7,053 nt of DNA from an uncultured Spongiibacteraceae bacterium (GTDB lineage Bacteria; Pseudomonadota; Gammaproteobacteria; Pseudomonadales; CAMLJR01), in assembly GCA_946480345.1 (NCBI GenBank), contig CAMLJR010000147.1, positions 1-7,053 on the forward strand. The letters run 5' to 3'. Position numbers and translations under genes: made by a program. Below the pieces are notes generated by a model. That model made no database searches. It worked only from the letters and a program-made list of their open reading frames with translations, and was not told where the DNA came from. Shown piece by piece: positions 1 through 7,053 of this stretch (within the stretch, counting starts at the first letter, position 1; each line of letters opens with the position of its first letter).

Positions 1-22
1 GCCGCAATCGCAGCCGCAATAG
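1..22 (+). CDS. possible 3' end of a small lipoprotein gene (LptM/LppL type), partial
   Basis: The frame starting at base 2 reads Pro-Gln-Ser-Gln-Pro-Gln and then TAG at 20-22. A Pro/Gln-rich C-terminus is typical of the short lipoprotein LptM (formerly YifL; LppL in Pseudomonas), which commonly lies directly upstream of lysA or dapF in gammaproteobacteria. Only six codons are visible and the other two frames also run into stops within 42 bases, so this rests on position and composition alone. It could equally be noncoding. Confidence 0.25.
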
Positions 23-32
23 TTCGCCTGCG

Positions 33-61
33 ATTTAAATAGCCCTCTGTAATTTAAATAG
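33..61 (+). repeat. 10-bp direct repeat upstream of lysA
   Basis: ATTTAAATAG occurs at 33-42 and again at 52-61, a 19-bp period. Each copy contains the palindrome ATTTAAAT. The second copy ends 9 bases before the lysA ATG and leads into the GAGA that probably serves as ribosome binding site. It may be a duplicated AT-rich promoter or operator element, or chance. No clear -35/-10 pair could be assigned here. Confidence 0.4.
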
Positions 62-70
62 AGACATTTG

Positions 71-1321
71 ATGAGTAATCCATTTCAGTTTCAGCACGGC
101 GAATTGTTCGCCGAAGCTGTGCCCGTACAAAAAATTGCCGAAGCCTATGGCACCCCCACGTATGTTTATTCGCGTGCGTATATCGAGCAGCGTTTTCACT
201 CGTATGATTCGGCACTCGGCGACAGACCGCATCTGATTTGCTATGCCGTCAAAGCGAATTCAAATATCGCGGTACTGAATGTGCTCGCTCGACTTGGTGC
301 AGGTTTCGACATCGTATCGGGCGGCGAACTCGAACGTGTGCTCGCTGCCGGCGGCGATCCGAACAAAATCGTATTTTCCGGCGTCGGCAAAACCGCAGCG
401 GAAATGCAGCGCGCGCTGGATATCGGCATTCATTGCTTCAACGTCGAAAGTGCCGCCGAATTGGAGCTGCTACAGCAAGTCGCCGCCGAACAAAAGGTCA
501 CTGCACCGATTTCGTTGCGCGTGAATCCCGACGTCGATGCAAACACGCATCCGTATATTTCGACCGGCTTGAAAGACAACAAATTCGGCATTCCGATCGA
601 AGATGCGCGTGCGGTTTATCTGCGCGCACAACAATTGCCGAATCTGAAAATCGTCGGCGTCGATTGCCATATCGGTTCGCAGCTTACCGATACCACGCCG
701 TTTCTCGATGCGCTCACGCGCGTGCTCGCATTGATCGATGAGCTCGCGAATGACGGCATCGAAATCGAACATCTCGATCTCGGTGGCGGCCTCGGCGTGC
801 GCTATCGCGATGAGCAGCCGCCTGAGCCTGCTTCGTATATGCAGCAAATTGTCGAAGCAATCGGCGAGCGCAAATTGCAATTGGTGTTCGAACCGGGCCG
901 CTCGATCGTCGCGAATGCCGGCTTACTGCTGACACAGGTCGAATTTCTGAAATTGAGCGAACACAAGAATTTCTGTGTGATCGATGCGGGCATGAACGAT
1001 TTGATTCGCCCTGCGCTGTATCAAGCGTGGATGAACATTCAACCGACCCGCTCTAACACCTCAGCCGTGGCGCGCACCTACGATGTTGTCGGCCCAGTGT
1101 GCGAAACCGGCGACTTTCTCGGCAAACAGCGCGAGCTTGCCGTCGAGCCCGGCGATTTACTCTCCGTGTTCTCGGCCGGCGCGTATGGATTTGGCATGAG
1201 TTCCAATTACAATAGCCGGGCGCGCGCTGCCGAAGTGATGGTCGATGACGATCGCTTTTATCTGGTGCGCTCGCGCGAAACCATCGCCGACCTAATGCGT
1301 GGGGAATCGTTGCTACCCTGA
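71..1321 (+). CDS. lysA: diaminopimelate decarboxylase LysA
   Basis: This cytosolic PLP-dependent enzyme decarboxylates meso-2,6-diaminopimelate to L-lysine, the last step of lysine synthesis. The 416-residue length is normal for the family. It has the fold-type III alanine-racemase-like barrel followed by a C-terminal beta domain. Visible landmarks are YAVKAN with the Schiff-base lysine K61, the SGGELE segment near 83-88, CHIGSQ at 199-204, the glycine-rich phosphate loop GGGLG at 238-242, EPGR at 274-277, the catalytic CETGD at 344-348 supplied across the dimer, and the substrate and PLP-contacting tyrosine in [13 protein letters not shown] at 369-381. I chose the ATG at 71 over a TTG one codon earlier. 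GAGA at 61-64 is a modest ribosome binding site at suitable spacing. dapF follows 49 bp downstream, and its product makes the LysA substrate. All key residues are present and nothing looks damaged. Confidence 0.97.
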   Translation: MSNPFQFQHGELFAEAVPVQKIAEAYGTPTYVYSRAYIEQRFHSYDSALGDRPHLICYAVKANSNIAVLNVLARLGAGFDIVSGGELERVLAAGGDPNKIVFSGVGKTAAEMQRALDIGIHCFNVESAAELELLQQVAAEQKVTAPISLRVNPDVDANTHPYISTGLKDNKFGIPIEDARAVYLRAQQLPNLKIVGVDCHIGSQLTDTTPFLDALTRVLALIDELANDGIEIEHLDLGGGLGVRYRDEQPPEPASYMQQIVEAIGERKLQLVFEPGRSIVANAGLLLTQVEFLKLSEHKNFCVIDAGMNDLIRPALYQAWMNIQPTRSNTSAVARTYDVVGPVCETGDFLGKQRELAVEPGDLLSVFSAGAYGFGMSSNYNSRARAAEVMVDDDRFYLVRSRETIADLMRGESLLP

Positions 1322-1370
1322 TCCCGCGCACCACCGCGCTCGCGGCGAAGCGCCACACGGAAGCCGAGCG

Positions 1371-2201
1371 ATGTTATTACGCTTTACCAAAATGCACGGG
1401 TGCGGCAACGATTTTGTCGTACTCGACCTGATCAGCCAGCGCGTCCTGCTGAAAGAGCGCCATATACGCAAGCTGGCCGATCGCCACTTCGGCATCGGCT
1501 GCGACCAGGTATTGGTGGTTGAAGCACCGGGCCGGCCCGATGTCGATTTTCGTTATCGCATTTACAACGCCGATGGCGGCGAAGTCGAACAATGCGGTAA
1601 TGGCGCCCGCTGTTTTGCGCGCTATGTGCGCGAAAAACGCATGACCGGCAAAGACACGATTCGCGTCGAAACCAAAGCCGGCATCATCGAATTGCAAATC
1701 ACGCCCAACAAACAAGTGCGGGTCAATATGGGCGCGCCGGTGTTGTCGCCCGCCGATATTCCATTCGATGCGAGCGACCGTGCGACGACCTATCACATCG
1801 AAAACGCCGGCGAATCGATCGAAATCGGCGCCGTATCGATGGGTAATCCGCATGCCGTGCTGCTCGTCAACGATGTGCGAACCGCGCCAGTGGCAACGCT
1901 GGGGCCGCAGCTGGAACATCATCCACGCTTTCCGCAGCGCGTGAATGTCGGCTTTATGCAGATTGTTTCGCGCACCGAAATCAATTTGCGCGTATTCGAA
2001 CGCGGCGCCGGTGAAACACTGGCGTGCGGTACCGGCGCTTGCGCTGCGGTTGTCAGCGGTCAATTGCGCGGACTTCTCGACGATACGGTGCAGGTCAATC
2101 TGCCTGGCGGCGCGCTGAGCATCGAGTGGCAGGGCGAAGGTCAGCCCGTTATGATGACCGGGCCTGCGACTACCGTGTACGAAGGGCAGATACAGTTATA
2201 A
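1371..2201 (+). CDS. dapF: diaminopimelate epimerase DapF
   Basis: This cytosolic, cofactor-independent epimerase interconverts LL- and meso-diaminopimelate, feeding both LysA and peptidoglycan precursor synthesis. The protein has 276 residues, a normal size, with the two mirror-image domains of the family. The N-terminus reads [19 protein letters not shown], the standard DapF start. The two catalytic cysteines are C75 in EQCGNGARC and C219 in ETLACGTGA. The substrate-binding MGNPHAV lies at about 157-163 and the ERGAGET loop at 210-216. The frame stays open upstream to 1299 inside lysA, but the ATG at 1371 gives the family N-terminus and has GGAAG at 1359-1363, seven bases upstream. It is probably cotranscribed with lysA (49-bp gap). 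An 85-bp gap without a clear terminator separates it from the next gene. Confidence 0.97.
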   Translation: MLLRFTKMHGCGNDFVVLDLISQRVLLKERHIRKLADRHFGIGCDQVLVVEAPGRPDVDFRYRIYNADGGEVEQCGNGARCFARYVREKRMTGKDTIRVETKAGIIELQITPNKQVRVNMGAPVLSPADIPFDASDRATTYHIENAGESIEIGAVSMGNPHAVLLVNDVRTAPVATLGPQLEHHPRFPQRVNVGFMQIVSRTEINLRVFERGAGETLACGTGACAAVVSGQLRGLLDDTVQVNLPGGALSIEWQGEGQPVMMTGPATTVYEGQIQL

Positions 2202-2286
2202 CAATGGCAGCTGTAACGTGGTCGCTGGGACAATCGTCGCACGAACGATCGCAGCCAAACGAAAGCAACGATAACGAGAGCGTTTT

Positions 2287-2979
2287 GTGGAAACGTACGA
2301 CAAGAATTCCGTAGAGCTGAACCCCGAACAAATCGCCGCTTATTTGCGTCTTCATCCCGATTTCTTTTTAAAACGTCCCGACCTGCTGACCGATATCGAA
2401 GTCGCACATCCGGCCGGTGGCGCGGTGTCGCTGCTCGAACGTCAGGTGTCGATTTTGCGCGATCGCAATATGGATATGCGCCATCGCCTTAACAGCCTGC
2501 TCGAAAATGCGCGCACCAACGATCGCTTGTTCGAACAAACGAAAGAACTCGTATTACGTTTGCTCGAAGCACAGACGCTCGATCAAATCGTCGACACCTT
2601 CGTCAACGGTTTGCAAAACGATTTTCAAATCGATTTCGCCAGCATCGTACTGATCGGCAATCCGATGCAGCATCGCGGCGTGCGCGCCCGTGTGGTGGCA
2701 TTGCCCGAAGCACGCGCGCAAATCGATGGCCTGCTGAAAAGCAGCAAGGCGGTCTGCGGCGTATTGAGACCGGAAGAAGTGCAGTTTTTATTTCCCGATC
2801 ATGCGCGACAAATCGGCTCGGCTGCCGTCGTGCCGCTCGTCTTTGGCAACCCGCTCGGCGTGCTCGCCATCGCCAGTACCGATGCGAATTATTTTCGCTC
2901 CAGCATGGGCACATTGTTTCTCGGCTATATCGCTGAAGTGCTGAACCGGCTACTGCCTAAACATTTGAAAGGCTTTTAA
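2287..2979 (+). CDS. yigA: DUF484 family GAF-like protein (YigA)
   Basis: The product belongs to the DUF484/YigA family, whose function is not established. The gene is nearly always found between dapF and xerC in gammaproteobacteria, as it is here. The protein has 230 residues. An N-terminal helical part with the family pattern LRLHPDFFLKRPDLL (20-34) and GAVSLLERQ (45-53) runs into a probable coiled coil at about 50-80 with many Arg, Leu and Asn-Asp residues. A GAF-like domain follows (about 90-225), ending in VLAIASTDANYFRSSMGT and a short helical tail. The start codon is GTG. GAGAG at 2276-2280, six bases before it, is a good ribosome binding site and decides the start. No signal peptide or membrane segment is visible. 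It ends 2 bp before xerC, which suggests translational coupling. A ligand-sensing role is suggested only by the GAF-like fold. Confidence 0.92.
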   Translation: METYDKNSVELNPEQIAAYLRLHPDFFLKRPDLLTDIEVAHPAGGAVSLLERQVSILRDRNMDMRHRLNSLLENARTNDRLFEQTKELVLRLLEAQTLDQIVDTFVNGLQNDFQIDFASIVLIGNPMQHRGVRARVVALPEARAQIDGLLKSSKAVCGVLRPEEVQFLFPDHARQIGSAAVVPLVFGNPLGVLAIASTDANYFRSSMGTLFLGYIAEVLNRLLPKHLKGF

Positions 2980-2981
2980 CG

Positions 2982-3932
2982 ATGGCGGGGGATGAAACGC
3001 TGCCCCCGCTTCCGCAATTGTGCGCAGACTTTTTGCGCGATCTCGAAACGATTCGACGCGCCTCGCCGCACACCATCAGCAATTACCGCCGCGATCTCGA
3101 CAGTTTTCTCGCGTTTTGTCGCGACCGCAATCTCGATTCGGCTCTCGCTGTGCACAATGCCGATGTGCGGATGTGGATTGCCAAACTGCGTCATCATCTG
3201 AGCGGCCGCAGCGTGCAGCGCGCCCTATCGGCGCTGCGTACGCTCTATAAACATGTGCAACGCACGCATCATGTTTCGCATAATCCCGTCGTCGGTATCA
3301 GCGCGCCGAAAACACCGCGGCATTTACCAAAAGCGCTCGATATCGATCAGATGCAGCAGCTGCTCGATAACAACGCGGACGATTTTCTCAACGCGCGCGA
3401 CCAGGCGATGATGGAAGTGCTGTATTCATCCGGTTTGCGACTCGCGGAATTAATTTCGCTCAATGTCGATACGATTGATTTTGCGAATGGCGAATTAACG
3501 GTCATCGGCAAGGGCAATAAAACCCGCATCGTGCCGATCGGCACCGTCGCGCTGCAGGCCATTAAACAATGGTTGAATTTTCGCGCGACGATCAGCACCA
3601 CCGAGAACGCTTTATTCATCAGCGCTCGCGGCAATCGCATCAGCCCACGCAGCGTGCAGGATCGAATCAGCAAGCAGTCGCTACTTCGCGGTGTACCGCA
3701 GCATGTGCATCCACACATGCTGCGGCATTCATTCGCGAGCCATATGCTCGAATCGAGCGGCGATCTGCGCGCGGTGCAGGAACTACTCGGCCACGAAAAT
3801 CTGGCGACCACGCAAATTTATACGCATCTGGATTTCCAGCATCTCGCGAAGGTTTACGATGCCGCGCATCCGCGCGCCGCACGCAAACGCAGGCAATCGG
3901 AAACGCCCTCAACAGATAGCGCCGAATCATGA
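2982..3932 (+). CDS. xerC: site-specific tyrosine recombinase XerC
   Basis: XerC works with XerD at the dif site, activated by FtsK, to resolve chromosome dimers at the division septum. The 316-residue protein has an N-terminal SAM-like DNA-binding domain (about 12-100; the SPHTISNYRRDL segment is typical) and a C-terminal catalytic domain (about 112-295). The full catalytic set is visible: R153 in SSGLRLAEL, K177 in IGKGNK, H245 and R248 in HPHMLRHSF, H271 in LLGHENL, and the nucleophile Y280 in IYTHLD. The ATG lies 2 bp after the DUF484 stop, with GAAAGG at 2967-2972 as ribosome binding site. Its stop overlaps the yigB start. XerC rather than XerD is chosen from the dapF-yigA-xerC-yigB context. 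The last roughly 20 residues (RKRRQSETPS and onward) are a charged, Ser-rich extension beyond the usual end. No dif-like site was recognised in the window. Confidence 0.96.
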   Translation: MAGDETLPPLPQLCADFLRDLETIRRASPHTISNYRRDLDSFLAFCRDRNLDSALAVHNADVRMWIAKLRHHLSGRSVQRALSALRTLYKHVQRTHHVSHNPVVGISAPKTPRHLPKALDIDQMQQLLDNNADDFLNARDQAMMEVLYSSGLRLAELISLNVDTIDFANGELTVIGKGNKTRIVPIGTVALQAIKQWLNFRATISTTENALFISARGNRISPRSVQDRISKQSLLRGVPQHVHPHMLRHSFASHMLESSGDLRAVQELLGHENLATTQIYTHLDFQHLAKVYDAAHPRAARKRRQSETPSTDSAES

Positions 3933-4660
3933 ACGATCGCACCATTCGTCTGCTTACGTTCGATCTTGACGATACGCTGTGGCATTTCGCGCCGGTATTG
4001 TTGCGCGCGGAAGAAATCACTTATCGATGGTTGCAGCAGCGCGTCCCCGAATTATGTGCGCAGTATTCGATCGCCACGCTGCAATCGCTCCGACTCGATA
4101 TCGCGCGCAACGAACCACATCTCGCGCATCGCATTAGCGAGCTACGCTTGCGCAGCCTGCAACATGCACTGGAACGTGCTGGCATCGACAGCCCGCGCGC
4201 CACGCAAATAGCCCACGAAGCATTCGAAATTTTTCTACACGCGCGTCACGACGTGGAGTTGTTCGAACAGGCCGAACATACGCTTGCCCACTTACAGACG
4301 AATTACCAACTCGCGGCGATTACCAACGGTAACTTCGATATTCGGCGAATCGGTCTCGATCGCTATTTCAGCTTCGCGATTAACGCCGAGCATCTGCCGC
4401 GCGCGAAACCCCATCCCGAACCGTTTCTCGAAGCATTGCAACGCGCCGGCTGTACGGCATCGCAGAGCATTCATATCGGCGACGATATCGATGCGGATAT
4501 GCGTGGCGCGCAACGCGTGGGCATGCATACGGTGTGGGTTAATGCGACGGGGGAGTCATGGCCGGACAATTCACCGCCTACAAAACAAATACGGCATCTG
4601 CATGAATTGCCAGATGCCGTATCGGCGATTGTTACCGAGCTTGAACGCCGCCGAAATTAA
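3929..4660 (+). CDS. yigB: HAD-superfamily phosphatase, YigB-like
   Basis: This is a haloacid dehalogenase-type hydrolase of 243 residues with an alpha-helical cap domain (about 20-105). Motif I is FDLDDTLW with nucleophile D12 and acid/base D14. Motif II is ITNGN (T132). Motif III is K160 in AKPHPEPF. Motif IV is HIGDDIDADMRGA with D185, D186 and D190 for magnesium binding. The E. coli homologue YigB dephosphorylates FMN and the riboflavin precursor ARPP; assigning that substrate here is inference from orthology and context. The ATG overlaps the xerC stop as ATGA and has no strong ribosome binding site, so translation is probably coupled to xerC. The final bases overlap the sutA stop on the other strand. 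The last 25 codons contain a perfect 12-bp inverted repeat (4589-4622), described separately. Confidence 0.92.
   Translation: MNDRTIRLLTFDLDDTLWHFAPVLLRAEEITYRWLQQRVPELCAQYSIATLQSLRLDIARNEPHLAHRISELRLRSLQHALERAGIDSPRATQIAHEAFEIFLHARHDVELFEQAEHTLAHLQTNYQLAAITNGNFDIRRIGLDRYFSFAINAEHLPRAKPHPEPFLEALQRAGCTASQSIHIGDDIDADMRGAQRVGMHTVWVNATGESWPDNSPPTKQIRHLHELPDAVSAIVTELERRRN
4580..4622 (-). terminator. probable intrinsic terminator of sutA inside the yigB 3' coding region
   Basis: A perfect 12-bp inverted repeat, ATACGGCATCTG at 4589-4600 and CAGATGCCGTAT at 4611-4622, encloses a 10-base loop. Read on the minus strand, the stem is followed directly by TTTGTTTTG, a U-rich tract. This is the shape of a rho-independent terminator, 34 bases past the sutA stop. 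On the plus strand the stem is followed by CGGCGATTG, so it should not end yigB transcription. It lies wholly inside the yigB reading frame. Confidence 0.7.
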
Positions 4661-4962
4661 ATAGGTCGGCTGCCGTATTCGCTATCGGGTTTGCGCGGAG
4701 GATCGGCGGTGACGTTCGGCTCAATCTGCGCGATTTTGCCGCCGCGAGCCAGGAAAGCTTCGATTTCCTGCTCCATCTCCTCGCGCAGTTTCTGCCGCGA
4801 CGCTACGGTGCGCTCTTCGGGCGAGTCTTCATGATTGACGGCCGGGCCTGCCGACTCGGCCGATGCCTCAGCCGCTACTTCGACGTCGTCGCCCTCTTCG
4901 GCGTCCTGCTCTTCTTCGCCGTCAAAATCGTCTTGGTCGTCTTGGTCGTCGAATTTGCCCAT
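4657..4962 (-). CDS. sutA: RNA polymerase-binding transcriptional regulator SutA
   Basis: SutA (survival under transitions A), described in Pseudomonas aeruginosa, is a small acidic protein that binds the RNA polymerase beta subunit and changes initiation during slow growth, affecting rRNA and housekeeping promoters. This 101-residue product matches its architecture: an acidic, probably disordered N-tail (22 Asp/Glu in residues 1-50), a basic/acidic amphipathic helix (about 51-72, RTVASRQKLREEMEQEIEAF), and a conserved C-tail ending in EPNVTADPPRKPDSEYGSRPI-like sequence. That last stretch is the strongest match I recognise. The start codon is preceded by CAGGGG with eight bases' spacing. The first codons contain a 9-bp tandem repeat (4928-4950) encoding DDQDDQDD. 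The stop overlaps the convergent yigB stop. The C-tail assignment is from memory of the family, not a search. Confidence 0.85.
   Translation of the reverse strand: MGKFDDQDDQDDFDGEEEQDAEEGDDVEVAAEASAESAGPAVNHEDSPEERTVASRQKLREEMEQEIEAFLARGGKIAQIEPNVTADPPRKPDSEYGSRPI
4928..4950 (-). repeat. 9-bp tandem repeat in the sutA acidic tail
   Basis: On the plus strand TCGTCTTGG is repeated twice and followed by TCGTC, about 2.6 copies. In the sutA frame this encodes the repeated Asp-Asp-Gln units at residues 5-12. Whole-codon gain or loss here would keep the frame and change only the length of the disordered acidic tail. Confidence 0.6.
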
Positions 4963-5016
4963 GGTTACAGCCCCTGTATGCTACCGCTCGAAGTGGTGGA
5001 GATTAGAAACGAGCGA

Positions 5017-5091
5017 AATATATAGATCAATCTCGATTTTCCGCAACCGCTGAAAAAAGTTTTTTATTAGATTTTTTCCTTCTATTTTTTT
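5017..5091 (-). promoter_or_regulatory. candidate sigma70 promoter with A-tract upstream element for sutA
   Basis: Read on the minus strand, TTGCGG (5046-5041) lies 18 bp before TATATT (5022-5017), or 16 bp before TATATA (5024-5019). This would give a start near 5010 and a leader of about 48 bases ahead of sutA. Just upstream of the -35 are A/T runs at 5053-5065, 5072-5077 and 5085-5091, roughly one helical turn apart, in the position of an UP element. The assignment is by eye only. Confidence 0.4.
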
Positions 5092-5150
5092 GATGCTTAT
5101 GAGCTCGGATAAAAACGCATCAATGTATACGCAGATGAATAGGCTGCCGC

Positions 5151-5896
5151 ATGTCACATCGATTTGATGAAAACCGTTTCATTGATCCAGCCAGCGCTAA
5201 CCGACGCGCGGTTGTTGCGGTAAGCGCCTGCCTCGCCGGCGAGCGAGTTCGCTACGATGGCGCCGATAAAATATTGCCGGCACTCGATCGTTTGACGCGC
5301 GCACTTAATTTAATCGCGGTGTGTCCCGAAGTCGGCGCAGGCATGACGGTGCCGCGCCCACCCGTGCACCTGGTTCAGCAAAACGGTGTCGTGCGCGCAC
5401 GCGGCGGCGACGATCGCACGCTCGATGTAACCGACCCATTGCAAACGTTCGCCGAGCACTCCCTTAAACAGTTAGTCGCGCAAAATGCGTTATGCGGATA
5501 TCTGTGGAAAAGCCGCTCGCCGAGCTGCGGTTTTAACAGCTCGCCCGTGTTCGACGACGCCGGCTCTCAAATCGGACAGCGCAGCGGTATTCAGGCAGCA
5601 CACTTTCAGTACGCTTTACCGTGGTTGTGTTACGCGGAAGAAACCGATTTGGTCGACGATATCGCCATCGATAGCTTCGTGCTGCGCTGTCGGATTGTGT
5701 CGGACGTGATGCACGGCAGCGCCTTGCTCGCGCAGGTATATCGGCACTACCGGTTTTTAATCGAACGATTCGCCGATGAAGCCCAACAGCAAATGGCGGC
5801 TCACAGCGGAAATGGATCGAGGGAGAATTTTATGACCGCGCTGCAGTATCAGTGCGGTCATATTGATCGAGAGGAATTATTGAACTTGTTCAGCGC

Positions 5897-5900
<4 letters not shown>
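5151..5900 (+). CDS. DUF523 family protein (TudS/YbbK-like) with a DUF1722-like C-terminal remnant
   Basis: The N-terminal domain (about 20-165) is DUF523. It shows SACLAG (25-30), RYDG (34-37), VCPEVGAGM (57-65), PRPP (68-71), DVT (92-94) and KSRSPSCG (120-127). C27, C58 and C126 fit the three cysteines that hold a [4Fe-4S] cluster in TudS, a DUF523 enzyme reported to remove sulfur from thiouracil or thiouridine monophosphate; that activity here is inference. Residues 145-165 (GIQAAHFQYALPWLCYAEE) resemble the linker of longer DUF523-DUF1722 proteins. The following 85 residues have a weak resemblance to the start of DUF1722, but the usual length is missing. No membrane segment or signal peptide is visible. 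The ATG at 5151 has only a weak AGG upstream, and no other in-frame start before the first motif looks better. The gene converges on glnK with 6 bp between stops. Confidence 0.85.
5831..5862. repeat. 13-bp stem-loop in the 3' coding end of the DUF523 gene, downstream of glnK
   Basis: TATGACCGC (5831-5839) and GCGGTCATA (5854-5862) are a perfect 9-bp inverted repeat. The pairing continues inward through one G-U and three Watson-Crick pairs to a 6-base loop, CAGTAT. It starts 44 bases past the glnK stop on the minus strand. The tract after it in that direction is AAAATTCTCC, so it lacks a proper U-run. It may end or stabilise the glnK transcript, or may be incidental. Confidence 0.5.
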
Positions 5901-6420
<520 letters not shown>

Positions 6421-6441
6421 GTCTATTACCAGTGAGCGCTA

Positions 6442-7053
6442 TTAGAGGTTGTAAGCGCGCTCGCCATGCGACGTGGTGTCGAGACCTTCGCGCTCGTCCT
6501 CTTCGGACACACGCAGACCGACCACGAGATCGACAATCTTGTAAGCGATCAGCGATACCACTGCCGACCACACGACGGTGACCAGTACTGCTTTGCCTTG
6601 GACCATCAATTGCGTACCGATCGAGTAATTCTCCGGAGAGATCACTGCCGCAGTTACCCAATCGCCAACCACGCTTGGGCCACCGAGGTTCGGCGAGTTG
6701 AACACGCCGGTCAGCAACGCACCGAGAATACCGCCAACACCGTGCACGCCGAACACGTCGAGCGAATCGTCGGCGCCCAGCAGTTTCTTCAGACCGGTGA
6801 CACCCCACAGACATACCAGACCAGCGAGGACGCCAATAATCAGCGCGCCACCGAGGCCGACGTTGCCGGCAGCGGGAGTAATCGCGACCAGACCTGCCAC
6901 CGCGCCGGAAGCAGCGCCGAGCATCGATGCCTTACCGCGCAACAGTGCTTCACCGAGGCACCAGCCGAGTACCGCAGCAGCGGTGGCGGCGAAGGTGTTC
7001 ATGAACGCGAGTGCGGCAAAACCGTTAGCTTCGAGTGCCGAGCCGGCGTTGAA
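6442..7053 (-). CDS. amtB: ammonium transporter AmtB, 5' end outside the window (partial)
   Basis: This is the C-terminal half (203 residues visible) of an Amt/Mep/Rh ammonium channel, an inner-membrane trimer that brings ammonium into the cell. The reading frame is open to the window edge, where the residues FNAGSALEANGFAALAFMN match the mid-protein helix of AmtB, so the Met at 7002 is internal and not a start. Several hydrophobic helices follow. DVFGVHGVGGILGALLTGVF carries the second of the two pore histidines (codon near 6742-6744); the first lies upstream of the window. The cytoplasmic tail LRVSEEDEREGLDTTSHGERAYNL-like end is the conserved contact surface for GlnK. glnK lies downstream, beyond a terminator, the reverse of the usual glnK-amtB order. 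Confidence 0.96.
   Translation of the reverse strand, partial: FNAGSALEANGFAALAFMNTFAATAAAVLGWCLGEALLRGKASMLGAASGAVAGLVAITPAAGNVGLGGALIIGVLAGLVCLWGVTGLKKLLGADDSLDVFGVHGVGGILGALLTGVFNSPNLGGPSVVGDWVTAAVISPENYSIGTQLMVQGKAVLVTVVWSAVVSLIAYKIVDLVVGLRVSEEDEREGLDTTSHGERAYNL

Noticed and set aside
470..880. A 136-codon minus-strand open frame opposite lysA
   Set aside because: It is fully antisense to an intact lysA, with no recognisable motifs.
1299..1370. Longer dapF start overlapping lysA
   Set aside because: The extra 24 residues do not match the DapF N-terminus, while the ATG at 1371 does and has a ribosome binding site.
1377..2063. A 228-codon open frame on the minus strand opposite dapF
   Set aside because: It lies wholly inside dapF, which has both catalytic cysteines and a family start. 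The antisense product shows no recognisable family, and such frames are common opposite GC-rich genes.
3347..3811. A 154-codon minus-strand open frame opposite the xerC catalytic domain
   Set aside because: It is a Ser/Arg/Leu-rich shadow of xerC with no domain signal.
5053..5091. AAAAAAG-TTTTTT followed by T-runs as a plus-strand terminator
   Set aside because: The stem is A-T only and no plus-strand gene leads into it. An upstream promoter element for sutA fits better.

Overview
The window looks like a chromosomal housekeeping region of a gammaproteobacterium. GC content is moderate, roughly the mid-50s percent judged by eye. The evidence for the lineage is gene content and order. lysA - dapF - DUF484 (yigA) - xerC - HAD phosphatase (yigB) is the classic gammaproteobacterial dapF/xerC cluster. 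It is followed by a gene for the acidic RNA-polymerase-binding protein SutA and then by glnK and amtB, an arrangement I recall from Pseudomonas-like genomes. I cannot name the genus from sequence alone.

Layout. Positions 1-70 hold what may be the last codons of a small lipoprotein gene (lptM/lppL type) and an AT-rich leader with a 10-bp direct repeat. From 71 to 4660 five plus-strand genes form one likely transcription unit: lysA (71-1321), dapF (1371-2201), a DUF484 gene (2287-2979, GTG start), xerC (2982-3932) and yigB (3929-4660). The last three are tightly packed: a 2-bp gap, then an ATGA overlap. sutA runs the other way (4962-4657) and its stop codon overlaps the yigB stop. A 188-bp AT-rich divergent spacer follows, with a plausible sutA promoter and upstream A-tracts. 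Next is a plus-strand DUF523 (TudS/YbbK-like) gene (5151-5900), which converges on glnK (6245-5907). Upstream of glnK, and separated from it by a strong intrinsic terminator, is the 3' half of amtB (7053-6442, 5' end outside the window).

How the genes work together. DapF and LysA catalyse the last two steps of lysine synthesis, and DapF also makes the meso-diaminopimelate used in peptidoglycan. XerC resolves chromosome dimers. YigB is a small-molecule (probably flavin-pathway) phosphatase. SutA tunes RNA polymerase in slow growth. GlnK and AmtB sense nitrogen status and import ammonium.

I found no mobile element, CRISPR array, tRNA or rRNA, and no clearly new multi-gene system. The points most worth a second look are structural. 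The probable sutA terminator lies inside the antisense of the yigB coding tail. A similar perfect stem-loop lies at the matching position in the DUF523/glnK pair. The order is amtB-terminator-glnK rather than glnK-amtB. The DUF523 protein carries what looks like a shortened DUF1722-like tail.
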